A stretch of 64,000 bases of DNA from Nonomuraea jiangxiensis (lineage in GTDB: Bacteria > Actinomycetota > Actinomycetes > Streptosporangiales > Streptosporangiaceae). Each line of letters starts with the position of its first letter. Within the stretch, counting starts at the first letter, position 1. A program made the position numbers and the translations under genes. The stretch lies in NCBI RefSeq assembly GCF_900099965.1, contig NZ_FNDJ01000006.1, positions 140,165 through 204,164 on the forward strand. Direction: 5' to 3'. Positions 1-8,614 of this stretch are shown in pieces. The notes under the pieces are model-generated. The model saw only the letters and a list, made by a program, of their open reading frames with translations, made no database searches and was not told the origin of the DNA.

Positions 1-1103
1 TGACCGTGGTCGAGCGCGCCCCCGCGATCCGTACGGGCGGCTACAAGGTGGACATCCGCGGCGCGGCACTCCAGGTGATCGAGCGCATGGGCCTGCTGGA
101 CGCCGTGCGTGCCCGGAGCACCGACATGCGGACCGCCACCCACTACGACGCCAAGGGCCGGCCGGTCGCGACCATGGACGCCGACCTGTTCGGCGGGCGC
201 ACGGGCGACGACGTCGAGATCATGCGCGGCGACCTGAACGAGCTTCTGTTCGACCTGACCCGCGACGAGGTCGAATACGTCTTCGCCGACTCCGTCACCG
301 GCATCGCCGAGGACGGCACGGTCACGTTCGAACGCTCCCTGCCACGCAGGTTCGACCTGGTCATCGGCGCGGACGGCGCGCACTCCAACACCAGGCGGAT
401 CGCCTTCGGCGAGGAGTCACGCTTCGCCCGCGCCCTCGGCTACTACATCTCGATCTGCACCGTCCCCAACACGCTCGGCCTCGACCGCGAGGAGGCCGTG
501 CACGCCGCCCCCGGCCGGACCGCGAACGTCTACAGCACCCGCCAGGACACCAACGCCAAGGCGCTGTTCATGTGGTCCTCCGAGCCGCTGGCCCACGACC
601 ACCGCGACCCGGCCGCCCAGAAGGAGCTGGTGGCCCGGGCCATGGCGGGCTCCGGCTGGCAGGTGCCCGCGCTGCTCGACGCCATGCGCGGCGCCGAGGA
701 CTTCTACTTCGACTCGCTCTCCCAGATCCACATGGACCGCTGGTCCGCGGGCCGGGTCGTGCTGGTGGGCGACGCGGCCTACTGCGCCTCGCCCGCCTCG
801 GGGCAGGGCACCAGCCTGGCGCTCGTGGGGGCGTACGTGCTGGCGGGCGAGCTGGCCTCGGGCGGCGGGACGGACGCGTACGAGCGGGAGATGCGCCCCT
901 TCGTGACCGCCAACCAGGCCCTCGGGCCGGCCAACGTCAAGGGCATGGTCATCGGGTCACGCGCGGCCCTCCGGTTCCAGCTCCTGATGATCAGGCTGCT
1001 CCCGCACCTGCCGGGACGCGACCGCATGATCGAGCGGATCGCCGGCCCCATCCACACCGCCGCCAACGCCATCACGCTCAAGGACTACCCGGGTGCCCGG
1101 TGA
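1..1103 (+). CDS. FAD-dependent monooxygenase (5' end outside window)
   Basis: A PHBH-type flavoprotein monooxygenase that would hydroxylate or oxidise a small molecule using FAD and NAD(P)H in the cytoplasm. The frame is open from the left edge, and its first residues correspond to the segment just after the N-terminal GxGxxG FAD-binding strand (VVERAP), so about 25 residues are missing. The mid-protein DG motif (IGADGAHSNTRR) and the GD motif (VLVGDAAYCASPASGQGTSLAL) that contacts FAD ribityl are both intact. The GTG at 6 is unlikely to be the start because it would remove the dinucleotide fold. Substrate cannot be read from sequence. The next gene is a response regulator about 85 bases downstream on the same strand; no functional link is evident. 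Confidence 0.88.
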   Translation, partial: TVVERAPAIRTGGYKVDIRGAALQVIERMGLLDAVRARSTDMRTATHYDAKGRPVATMDADLFGGRTGDDVEIMRGDLNELLFDLTRDEVEYVFADSVTGIAEDGTVTFERSLPRRFDLVIGADGAHSNTRRIAFGEESRFARALGYYISICTVPNTLGLDREEAVHAAPGRTANVYSTRQDTNAKALFMWSSEPLAHDHRDPAAQKELVARAMAGSGWQVPALLDAMRGAEDFYFDSLSQIHMDRWSAGRVVLVGDAAYCASPASGQGTSLALVGAYVLAGELASGGGTDAYEREMRPFVTANQALGPANVKGMVIGSRAALRFQLLMIRLLPHLPGRDRMIERIAGPIHTAANAITLKDYPGAR

Positions 1104-1188
1104 CCGCGACCGGCGGCTGCTACTTTCGTCGTAACCCCCGTTCATGCCGGCCCCCTACGCTGATGAGCATGCTGTGCAGGGGGTCCGC

Positions 1189-1836
1189 GTGATCCGGGTG
1201 CTGGTCGTGGACGACGAGGAGCTCGTCCGGTCCGGGCTCCGGCTGATCCTGGAGGCCGCCGGCGACATCGTGATCGTCGGCGAGGCCCGCGACGGCGCCG
1301 AGGCCGTCTCGGCGGTGCCGCGGTTGCGGCCCGAGGTGGTGCTGATGGACGTGCGCATGCCGGTCATGGACGGCCTGGCCGCCGCCTCCCGGCTGCTGTC
1401 CCGGCCGGACCCGCCGAAGCTGGTCATGCTCACGACGTTCGACCTGGACGAATACGTGCACGAGGCGCTGCGCATGGGCGCCGTCGGGTTCCTGCTCAAG
1501 GACACCCCGCCGCGGGAGCTGGCCGCCGCCGTGCGCACGGTCGCGGGCGGCCAGGCCATGCTCTCCCCGTCGGTGACCAAGCGCCTGCTGGCCTCGTACG
1601 CGGACCGCGCCCCCTCCCGCGCGGAGGCCGCCCGCAGGCAGCTCGCCGGGCTCACCGGACGGGAGGAGGACGTGATCAGGGCCGTGGCCCGCGGCCTGTC
1701 CAACGCCGAGATCGGCCGCGAGCTGCGCCTGACGGAGGCCACGGTGAAGTCGCACGTCAGCCGCGTGCTCGCCAAGCTGGGCCTGGCCAACCGCGTCCAG
1801 GCCGCCATCCTGGTGCACGACGCCGACCTGGGCTGA
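1189..1836 (+). CDS. NarL/FixJ-type response regulator
   Basis: A two-component response regulator of 215 residues. The receiver domain opens with VIRVLVVDDEE, has the phospho-acceptor Asp54 in VLMDVRMPVMDG, the switch Thr in MLTTFD and the conserved Lys in FLLKDTPP. A LuxR-type helix-turn-helix fills the C terminus (LTGREEDVIRAVARGLSNAE, then TVKSHVSRVL). I start at GTG 1189, behind an AGGGGG Shine-Dalgarno; an upstream ATG at 1144 would add 15 residues unlike the family. No sensor kinase lies in the window on either side, so it is an orphan here or its kinase is lost or distant. It ends two bases before the converging ABC transporter operon. Confidence 0.9.
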   Translation: MIRVLVVDDEELVRSGLRLILEAAGDIVIVGEARDGAEAVSAVPRLRPEVVLMDVRMPVMDGLAAASRLLSRPDPPKLVMLTTFDLDEYVHEALRMGAVGFLLKDTPPRELAAAVRTVAGGQAMLSPSVTKRLLASYADRAPSRAEAARRQLAGLTGREEDVIRAVARGLSNAEIGRELRLTEATVKSHVSRVLAKLGLANRVQAAILVHDADLG

Positions 1837-1838
1837 CC

Positions 1839-2837
1839 TCAGATCTCCGCGTAGTGGCAGGCCGCCTGGGCCACCGGGACGGCGGGCAGGACGTCCAGCG
1901 GCTGCGATCGGCACTTACCGTCCACCCCGGCCTCGGCCGCCCGCCCCGAGGCGAGCACCTGGCAGCGGGCGTGGAACCGGCAGCCACCGGGAATCCTGGT
2001 CGGGTCCGGCGGCTCCCCGGTCAGCACCACCCGCTCGGGCGACTCGGGCAGCACCGACAGGAGGGCCTGCGTGTAAGGGTGCCGCGGCGCGGTCAGCACC
2101 TGCTCGACGGGCCCGGACTCGACGATCCTGCCCAGGTACATCACGGCCACCCGGTCGGCGATGTTCCAGGCCAGCCCCAGGTCGTGCGTGACGACCAGCG
2201 CCGACAGGCCCAGCTCGGACCGGAGCCGGAGCAGCAGGGCCAGGATCTCGCCCCGGACGGAGGCGTCCAGCGAGGCCACCGGCTCGTCGGCGACGAGCAC
2301 CCGCGGGTTCAGCGCCAGCGCCCCGGCGATCACCACGCGCTGCCGCTGGCCGCCGGACAGCTCGTGCGGGTAACGCAGGAAGAACCGGTCGGGCGGCCGC
2401 AGCCCGGCCCTGGACAGGGCCGTGGAGACGACCTCCCGCTCGTCCGCCAGGCCGTGGATGCGCGGCCCCTCGGCGACCGCCTCGTAGACCGTGTGCCGGG
2501 GGTTGAGCGAGCCCGTCGGGTCCTGCAGGACGAGCTGCACCTGCCGCCGGTAGGCCTTGAGCGCCTTGCTGCCGTAGTCGAGCGCCGCGCCGCCGTAGCG
2601 CACCTCACCCGAGGTGGGGCGTTCAAGGCCGAGCAGGGTCCGGGCGAGCGTGGTCTTGCCGCACCCCGACTCGCCGACCAGCGCGACGATCTCGCCCTCG
2701 CCGATGGCGAGGTTCACGCCGTCCACCGCACGGGCGCGGCGCCCGCGCGAGGGGAACTCCACGTGCAGGTCCCGCGCCTCCAGCAGGCTGGGGCTCGTGG
2801 TGGCCGGGGCCTCCTCGGTGGTTCGCGTCTCGGTCAT
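1839..2837 (-). CDS. Peptide/nickel ABC importer, ATPase subunit 2 (DppF/OppF type)
   Basis: One of two ATPases of a dipeptide/oligopeptide/nickel-type importer, 332 residues. It shows Walker A GESGCGKTT near residues 55-63, signature LSGGQRQRV, Walker B VLVADEP, an H-loop VVTHDL, and the family C-terminal cysteine-containing extension (GGCRFHARC). The start ATG at 2837 overlaps the stop of the upstream ATPase by four bases (ATGA), so the two are translationally coupled. A longer open frame extends upstream but runs through the preceding gene and is ignored. It is the last gene of a five-gene minus-strand operon (binding protein, two permeases, two ATPases). Confidence 0.95.
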   Translation of the reverse strand: MTETRTTEEAPATTSPSLLEARDLHVEFPSRGRRARAVDGVNLAIGEGEIVALVGESGCGKTTLARTLLGLERPTSGEVRYGGAALDYGSKALKAYRRQVQLVLQDPTGSLNPRHTVYEAVAEGPRIHGLADEREVVSTALSRAGLRPPDRFFLRYPHELSGGQRQRVVIAGALALNPRVLVADEPVASLDASVRGEILALLLRLRSELGLSALVVTHDLGLAWNIADRVAVMYLGRIVESGPVEQVLTAPRHPYTQALLSVLPESPERVVLTGEPPDPTRIPGGCRFHARCQVLASGRAAEAGVDGKCRSQPLDVLPAVPVAQAACHYAEI

Positions 2838-3808
2838 GAGGCCCCCTCCTTCTCCCTCACGTGCACGCACGCGGCGGTACGGCCGGGGCCCGCCAGCCAC
2901 AGCGCCACGTCCAGGGACGCGCATTCCTCCAGTGCCACCGGGCAGCGCGGATGGAACGCGCACCCGCCGGGAAGCCGCATCGGGTCGGGCGGGTCGCCGC
3001 CGAGGCCCTTGGGCGCCATGCGCGAGGCCGGGTCCCCCACTGTCGGGAAGGCCGCGGCCAGTGCCCGGCTGTAGGGGTGCCTGGCGTCGTGGAACACCTC
3101 GCCGGACGGCCCGTGCTCGACGACGCGGCCGGCGTACATGACCGCGAGCTGGTCGCACACGTCGGCCAGGACCGACAGATCGTGCGAGATCATGAGCAGT
3201 GAGATGTCGTGCTCCGCGACCAGCTCCTTGATCAGCGTGAGGACCTGGGCCTGCACCATCACGTCGAGCGCGGTCGTCGGCTCGTCGGCGATGATCAGCC
3301 GCGGGGAGCAGGCCAGCGCCATCGCGATCATCACCCGCTGCCGTTGCCCGCCCGACAGCTCGTGCGGGTAGCTGCGGGCCCGCCAGGTGGGCAGGCCGAC
3401 CTGTTCGAGCAGCTCGCTCACGCGCTTGCGGGCCGCCTCCGGCCTGGCCTGGCCGTGCACGAGCAGCGGCTCGGCGATCTGGTCGCCGACCCGGCGCACG
3501 GGGTTGAGCCCGTGCTGGGCTCCCTGGAACACGATCGAGGCCTCGGCCCACCGTACGGCCCGCATGCGGCCCCATTTCATGGTGAGCACGTCCTCACCGC
3601 CGAGCAGGATCCGGCCGCCGACGCGCGCGTCACGGGGCAGGAGCCGCAACAGCGCCATGGCCAGCGTCGACTTGCCGGATCCTGACTCGCCGGCGACTCC
3701 GAGTGCCGCTCCGGAGTCCAGGGTCAGCGACACCCCGCGCACCGCGGGCACCTCGCCCGCGGCGATCCGGTACGTCACCGACAGGTCGTCGAGTTCGAGA
3801 AGAGTCAT
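2834..3808 (-). CDS. Peptide/nickel ABC importer, ATPase subunit 1 (DppD/OppD type)
   Basis: First ATPase of the importer, 324 residues, with Walker A GESGSGKST, signature LSGGQRQRVMIAMALACSP, Walker B LIIADEPTTALD, H-loop MISHDL and the oligopeptide-type C-terminal region GGCAFHPRC followed by LEEC. It should pair with the second ATPase as a heterodimer on the cytoplasmic face of the two permeases. The gene starts 34 bases after the DppC-like permease stop and overlaps the next ATPase by four bases. All catalytic motifs look intact. Confidence 0.95.
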   Translation of the reverse strand: MTLLELDDLSVTYRIAAGEVPAVRGVSLTLDSGAALGVAGESGSGKSTLAMALLRLLPRDARVGGRILLGGEDVLTMKWGRMRAVRWAEASIVFQGAQHGLNPVRRVGDQIAEPLLVHGQARPEAARKRVSELLEQVGLPTWRARSYPHELSGGQRQRVMIAMALACSPRLIIADEPTTALDVMVQAQVLTLIKELVAEHDISLLMISHDLSVLADVCDQLAVMYAGRVVEHGPSGEVFHDARHPYSRALAAAFPTVGDPASRMAPKGLGGDPPDPMRLPGGCAFHPRCPVALEECASLDVALWLAGPGRTAACVHVREKEGAS

Positions 3809-3842
3809 GCGACCGACTCCGTCTTTCCGCTTGTTCCCTCGC

Positions 3843-4724
3843 TCACGTCGCCTTCCTGAGCCTGGGGTTGAGCACGGCCTCCAGAGCCCGCCCGACCAGC
3901 GTGAACGCCATGACGACGACGAGGATGGCCAGGCCGGGGATGAGGATGTACCACCAGGCGCCCTGGGTGGCGGCGCCGTAGTCGTAGGAGCCGCGCAGCA
4001 TCGTGCCCCACGAGGTCTTGTTCGAGCTGACCCCGAGGAAGGCCAGCGTGGACTCCGTGACGATCGCGCTGGCGACCTCCAGCGTGGTGCTGGCCAGCAG
4101 CAGCGGCGCCACGTTGGGCAGCACGTGCCTGGTGGTGATGTGCCAGTGCCCGCCGCCGAGCGCCTTGGAGCGCTCGATGTAAGGTCTGGCCTCGACGGCC
4201 AGCGTCTGTGCCCTGAGCAGCCGGGCGGTTGAGGGCCACGTGGTGATCCCGATCGCCATGATGATCGTGAACGTGCTGCCGCCCAGGATGGCCGCCAGCA
4301 CCAGCGCCGTGACCATCGACGGCAGCACCAGGAACCAGTCGGTGACGCGCATCAGCACCGCGCTGAGCCAGCCGCGGAAGTGCCCCGCCGCGATGCCCAC
4401 GACCATGCCGATCACGATGCTGACCAGCGCGGCCAGGAAGCCGATGAGCAGCGACGTGCGCGAGCCCCACCAGACCATCAGCAGGATCGAGCGGCCGGAC
4501 TCGTCGGTGCCGAACGGGAACGCGAGGCTCGGCCCGCTCCACTCCTCGCCGGGGGCGTCCACGACGCTGGTCACGCTGTCGTCGATGAACAGCGGCGCGA
4601 ACACCGCCAGCAGCACGGCGGCGACTAGGACGACCAGCCCGGCGAGACCGGCCCGGTGCCTGCGGAAGTCGGCCCAGAAGCGGCTCAGCGCCTGCCGCCT
4701 GCGGGCGGCGGCCACACTCGTCAT
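3843..4724 (-). CDS. Peptide/nickel ABC importer permease (DppC type)
   Basis: Inner-membrane permease of 293 residues with the DppC pattern: a basic N terminus (RRRQALSRFWADFRRHRAG), a first membrane helix, a periplasm-facing region carrying FPFGTDESGRSILLMV, and several further helices. The EAA-type loop that docks the ATPases appears as RAQTLAVEARPYIERSKALG followed by HVLPN. Its ATG overlaps the upstream permease stop by four bases. Substrate specificity cannot be inferred from the permease. Confidence 0.94.
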   Translation of the reverse strand: MTSVAAARRRQALSRFWADFRRHRAGLAGLVVLVAAVLLAVFAPLFIDDSVTSVVDAPGEEWSGPSLAFPFGTDESGRSILLMVWWGSRTSLLIGFLAALVSIVIGMVVGIAAGHFRGWLSAVLMRVTDWFLVLPSMVTALVLAAILGGSTFTIIMAIGITTWPSTARLLRAQTLAVEARPYIERSKALGGGHWHITTRHVLPNVAPLLLASTTLEVASAIVTESTLAFLGVSSNKTSWGTMLRGSYDYGAATQGAWWYILIPGLAILVVVMAFTLVGRALEAVLNPRLRKAT

Positions 4725-5773
4725 GCCGACCTCACCCTCGGGTCGAGTAGGTGGTAGACCACGTCGGCCAGCGTGTTCATGATGATCACGGCCACGGTGA
4801 TCAACATGAACGTGCCCTGCATGAGCGTGAAGTCAGGCACCACGATCGCCTCGTAGAAGAGCTGGCCCAGACCCGGCCAGGTGTAGATCGTCTCCACGGT
4901 GACGGCCCCGCCGACCACGAAGCCGATGCGCATGAACACCAGCGTCACCGTGGGCAGCAGGGCGTTCGGCACCGCGTGCCGACGGCGTACCTCGTCGTCG
5001 CGCAGGCCCTTGGCCCGGGCCACCGTGACGTAGTCCTGGCTGACCTCCTCCAGCAGCGACGAGCGCATGACCAGCAGGTATTGCGCGTAGATCACGGCCA
5101 CCATCGTCAGGCACGGCAGCACCATGTGCGAGGCCACGTCCAGCAGATAGGCGAACCCGTCGGGCGCGTCCACGCTCTCGATGCCCCGGAACGGCAGCAC
5201 ACCCGGGATCGGCCCGATGCCGACGCCGAACACCATCATGAGAAGCAGCCCGAGCCAGAACGTCGGCACCGACCACAGCACCAGCGACGTGCCGGTGGAG
5301 AAGCGGTCGAACCGGCCGCCATGCCGCCAGCCGGCCCTGGTGCCCTGCCAGACGCCGAGACTGACCGCGATGACCAGGCCGGTGCCCGCCAGCAGCAGGG
5401 TCGGCCCGATGCGCTCGCCGATCAGGTCGAGGACCGGCCGCTTGTACTCGTACGACGTGCCGAGATCGAGCCTCAGCGTGTTGCCCACGAAGTCGAAGAA
5501 CTGGTTGATCAGCGGCTTGTCCAGCCCCAGCCGGTGGCGTTCCAGGTCGAGCTGGGCCGGGGTCATGTTGCGGCCCTGGGCCAGGTTGCGCACGGGATCG
5601 CCGGGCAGCAGCCGGAACACGAAGAACGTGGCGACGATCACCATGGCGATGCTGAACAGCGCCCCGCCGACCTTGGACAACGCGTACTGCAGCGTGCCAC
5701 GGCGGACGGGGCGCTCGTCACCGGGGCCCGCCGCCTGGACGGCGGGCTCCGCGGCTTCCAGCGGTGCGGTCAT
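4721..5773 (-). CDS. Peptide/nickel ABC importer permease (DppB type)
   Basis: Permease of 350 residues with the DppB hallmarks: a first helix followed by VFRLLPGDPVRNLAQGRNMT, the conserved stretch RHRLGLDKPLINQFFDFV, LDLGTSY, and the EAA loop VTVARAKGLRDDEVRRRHAVPN. The N-terminal ~35 residues before the first helix are Ala/Pro-rich and poorly conserved, so the true start could be slightly downstream. It overlaps the stop of the binding-protein gene by four bases (5770-5773) and the next permease by four bases. Confidence 0.94.
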   Translation of the reverse strand: MTAPLEAAEPAVQAAGPGDERPVRRGTLQYALSKVGGALFSIAMVIVATFFVFRLLPGDPVRNLAQGRNMTPAQLDLERHRLGLDKPLINQFFDFVGNTLRLDLGTSYEYKRPVLDLIGERIGPTLLLAGTGLVIAVSLGVWQGTRAGWRHGGRFDRFSTGTSLVLWSVPTFWLGLLLMMVFGVGIGPIPGVLPFRGIESVDAPDGFAYLLDVASHMVLPCLTMVAVIYAQYLLVMRSSLLEEVSQDYVTVARAKGLRDDEVRRRHAVPNALLPTVTLVFMRIGFVVGGAVTVETIYTWPGLGQLFYEAIVVPDFTLMQGTFMLITVAVIIMNTLADVVYHLLDPRVRSA

Positions 5774-7581
5774 TCGCGGTCGTCTGCGACGCTCTTGCGC
5801 CGCCGGCTCAGGAGGAAGCCCGCCAGGGCGATGACCACCACGCCGCCGGCGATCCCGGCGATGAGGCCGGTGTTGGAGCCGCCACCGGCCGGGCTGGTCA
5901 CCGCCGTGTCCTTGACGGTCACGGTGTAGAACGGCCAGTAGCTGCTGCCGCCGTACAGCAGGCCCTTGTCCTCGGGGATCGGGGTGATACTGGCGATCCG
6001 GTCCTTGCGGTAGGCCTCGAGGTCGTTGTTGTAGTAGAGGGCGATGATCGGGGCGTCGGTGTAGAGACGCTCCTGCATCTGCTTGAGGAGGTCGATGCGC
6101 TTAGGCCGGTCGAGCTCCTTGAGCTGCTCCTGGTAGAGCTTCTCGAAGGTCTCGTCGCAGTAGAACGACTCGGTGCCGCCGCCCTCGCCGGCCGCGTTCG
6201 GCCTGCGGCTGCACAGGTGGGTGGCCATGACCTCCTCGGGGTCGGGGTTGACCGACCAGCCGCTGATGGCCAGGTCGAACAGGCCGGTGACGCCGGTCTC
6301 CTCGGTGAACTTGCTGGACTCCAGCTTCTTCGTGGTCAACGTGATGCCGATGTCCTTGAAGAAGCCCGTCAGGTATTCGGCGAGCTTGTCCTCGATCGGG
6401 GTGTCGGTGTGGATGCTGAAGCGGAACTCCAGCTTGCGGTCGCCGTCCGGCATCGTACGGACGCCGTCGGCGCCCTTCTTGTAGCCGGCGTCGTCAAGGA
6501 TCTGGTTGGCCCTGGCCGGGTCGTAGCCGACCTTCTCGTCGCCGGTGGCCTCCCAGAAGAAGTCCTTGTACATCGGCGGCACGATCGACCCGTTGGCCGG
6601 CTGGGCCAGGCCGTTCTGCACCTCGGCGACCAGGCGCTGCTTGTCGATGGCGTAGTGCAGCGCCTGACGCACCTTCGGGTCCTTCAGCGCGGGGTGGCCG
6701 TCGCCGATGGGCTTGTTGTCGGTGGTGGTGGCGCCGTGGTTGATCTGCAGGTACGCCGCGCGCCGGCCCTGGGTGTTCCAGGCGACGATGTCCGGGTCGT
6801 TCTGGATGGCCTCGTATTCAGGCGGGTTGAGCCGGCCGATCAGGTCGATGTCACCGTTCTTCAGACCGGCGATGGCGGCCTGCGGGTTGGAGTAGAAGAT
6901 GACCTGGAGCTCGTCGATCTTGGGCTTGCCCCGCCAGTAGTTGGGGTTGGCCACCAGCTTGACGTACTGGTCCTTCTTGTGCTCGACCGCGATGTACGGG
7001 CCGCTGGTCACGGCCGGGTACTTCTCGGCGTCGTAGTTGGCCATGTCGGTGACCGACTCCCAGACGTGCTTGGGCACGATCGGGATCGGGTTCTCCAGCA
7101 TGGAGGCCTGCGGCGCCTTGAGCTTGATGGTCAGCTCCTGGCCGTTGGCCGTGACGCTCTCGAAGTTCTCCACCGCCGGGCCGTTGGCCGTCTTGGCGGC
7201 CTCGTCCGTCATGATCCGGTTGAACGTCCAGGCGGCGTCCTCGGCCGTGACGGGCTGGCCGTCGGACCACTTGGCCTGCCGGATCTTGAACGTCCACGTC
7301 AGCCCGTCCTCCGACGTGGTCCACGACTCGGCCAGGTCGGGGCTGGGCTGCAGGGTCTTGGAGTCGGAGACGGTCAGGAATCCGTACATCCAGCGGTGGA
7401 TCTGCGTCGAGACGATGCGCACAGCCAGGAACGGGTTCATCGAGTCCATGGCCTGCGTCGCGCCGACCCGAACGATCTTCTTCCCCGCCGCCGGATTCTG
7501 CGCCAGGGCCGCGGTGGTGCCCTGACCTGCTAGTAATAGCGCGACGCCCAGTACGACCAGGCGCGCGACCCACTTCCTCAT
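5770..7581 (-). CDS. Family 5 extracellular solute-binding protein with C-terminal membrane anchor
   Basis: Substrate-capture component of the importer, 603 residues. I start at ATG 7581, behind GGTGAGG; an upstream in-frame ATG at 7626 adds 15 non-signal residues. The N terminus is a Sec signal peptide (MRKWVARLVVLGVALLLAG, then an A-x-A site near ALAQ) without a lipobox cysteine. The SBP_bac_5 body follows (RVGATQAMDSMNPFLA, then PSPDLAESW and LTWTFKIRQAKWSDGQPVTA). The C terminus adds a Gly/Ser stretch, one hydrophobic helix (GLIAGIAGGVVVIALAGFLL) and a basic stop-transfer tail SRRRKSVADDRE. So tethering is by a C-terminal helix instead of a lipid, unusual for this family. It heads the operon. 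Confidence 0.93.
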   Translation of the reverse strand: MRKWVARLVVLGVALLLAGQGTTAALAQNPAAGKKIVRVGATQAMDSMNPFLAVRIVSTQIHRWMYGFLTVSDSKTLQPSPDLAESWTTSEDGLTWTFKIRQAKWSDGQPVTAEDAAWTFNRIMTDEAAKTANGPAVENFESVTANGQELTIKLKAPQASMLENPIPIVPKHVWESVTDMANYDAEKYPAVTSGPYIAVEHKKDQYVKLVANPNYWRGKPKIDELQVIFYSNPQAAIAGLKNGDIDLIGRLNPPEYEAIQNDPDIVAWNTQGRRAAYLQINHGATTTDNKPIGDGHPALKDPKVRQALHYAIDKQRLVAEVQNGLAQPANGSIVPPMYKDFFWEATGDEKVGYDPARANQILDDAGYKKGADGVRTMPDGDRKLEFRFSIHTDTPIEDKLAEYLTGFFKDIGITLTTKKLESSKFTEETGVTGLFDLAISGWSVNPDPEEVMATHLCSRRPNAAGEGGGTESFYCDETFEKLYQEQLKELDRPKRIDLLKQMQERLYTDAPIIALYYNNDLEAYRKDRIASITPIPEDKGLLYGGSSYWPFYTVTVKDTAVTSPAGGGSNTGLIAGIAGGVVVIALAGFLLSRRRKSVADDRE

Positions 7582-7821
7582 ACGTGCCTCACCTTCAGGC
7601 GGGGGTTCCTGTGTAGAGAAAGCCACACCATAGGGAGACCGCGTGTCAACGAGTGGCGGAAAATTGTTTCATTCTCGTTTCCTTGAGCGGTGTAAATTTT
7701 CAGCCCCCTTGACCCCGCCGCCGGCCGGCCCGGTCTTCCTCATACCCCTGCGTGGTGGCGGGGCATACATCCCCCGGCACCGGTAAGGGGGAGGGAACAC
7801 GCAGTCCGAAGGGGGATTCCC

Positions 7822-8367
7822 ATGATGAACGGCAAGACCATCGCCTTCCTGGTCGCTCCGGAAGGAGTGGAGCAGGTGGAGCTCACCGAGCCGTGGAAGG
7901 CGGTCAAGCAGGCCGGTGGCACGCCTGTGCTGGTCTCCACCGCCGCCGGTCACATCCGGGCGTTCAACCACCTGGACAAGGCCGACACGTTCGCCGTGGA
8001 CGACACGGTGGACCACGCCGACCCCGCGGCCTTCGACGGCCTCGTGCTGCCCGGGGGTGTCGCGAACCCCGACTTCCTGCGGATGGTGCCGCAGGCCGTC
8101 CGGTTCGCCGGCGCCTTCTTCGAGCAGGGCAAGCCGGTGGCCGCCATCTGCCACGCGCCGTGGACCCTGGTCGAGGCGGACGTGGTGCGCGGCCGTACGA
8201 TGACGTCCTGGCCCAGCCTGCAGACGGACCTGCGCAATGCCGGAGCCACCTGGGTGGACCGGGAGGTCGTGGTGTGCACCGCCGGGCCCAACATGCTCGT
8301 CACCAGCCGCAGGCCGGACGACCTCAAGGCCTTCTGCCAGGCCGCCACGGACGCGTTCGGGGCCTGA
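7822..8367 (+). CDS. DJ-1/PfpI family protein (type 1 glutamine amidotransferase-like)
   Basis: Cytoplasmic protein of 181 residues with the PfpI fold: an N-terminal strand TIAFLVAPEGVEQVEL containing the conserved acidic residue, GGTPVLVST, DGLVLPGGVANPDFLR, and the nucleophile elbow VAAICHAPW with Cys110 followed by His111. Members include proteases, glyoxalase III-like and stress proteins, and the exact reaction cannot be told from the motif. Start ATG 7822 is the first of two consecutive ATGs behind an AAGGGGG ribosome site. A hairpin follows the stop. It appears monocistronic. Confidence 0.93.
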   Translation: MMNGKTIAFLVAPEGVEQVELTEPWKAVKQAGGTPVLVSTAAGHIRAFNHLDKADTFAVDDTVDHADPAAFDGLVLPGGVANPDFLRMVPQAVRFAGAFFEQGKPVAAICHAPWTLVEADVVRGRTMTSWPSLQTDLRNAGATWVDREVVVCTAGPNMLVTSRRPDDLKAFCQAATDAFGA

Positions 8368-8374
8368 CGGCCGA

Positions 8375-8396
8375 CGAGCGCCGACCGGGGCGCTCG
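8375..8396 (+). terminator. Hairpin after the PfpI gene
   Basis: Perfect 8-bp inverted repeat CGAGCGCC / GGCGCTCG around a 6-base loop, beginning 8 bases after the PfpI stop. There is no T-run, which is common for actinomycete terminators. Placement supports a terminator role. Confidence 0.5.
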
Positions 8397-8560
8397 GGCG
8401 GGCGGGGCCGCGGGAGATTTCTGACGGCGGCCCGAAGCGTGCCGCGCCGCTCCGCCGCCCTCTCGCCGCGGACCCGCCACCCGTGCGCCCCCCGCGCTGA
8501 CGACCTGCCGGTCTGACCAGAGCGAAACTCGCCTGTAACGCCTTGTCCCCTGGGCGGAAA

Positions 8561-8578
8561 TGGTCTAGACGTAGACCA
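8561..8578. promoter_or_regulatory. GntR-like operator upstream of the APC permease
   Basis: TGGTCTAGACGTAGACCA is a perfect inverted repeat: arms TGGTCTA and TAGACCA around GACG. The half-sites match the GGTCTA/TAGACC type bound by GntR-family regulators such as DasR, but the spacing is four bases wider than the compact TGGTCTAGACCA form. It lies 37 bases before the permease start, beside a possible -35 (TTGTCC at 8543), so it could act as an operator. No GntR gene is in the window. Confidence 0.5.
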
Positions 8579-8614
8579 AATAGAGCGTCCTCCGCGCCCC
8601 CCAGGGAGACCTCA

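Noticed and set aside
8561..8578. Exact DasR site
   Set aside because: Half-sites agree but the spacing is four bases too wide, so only a generic GntR-like call is made.
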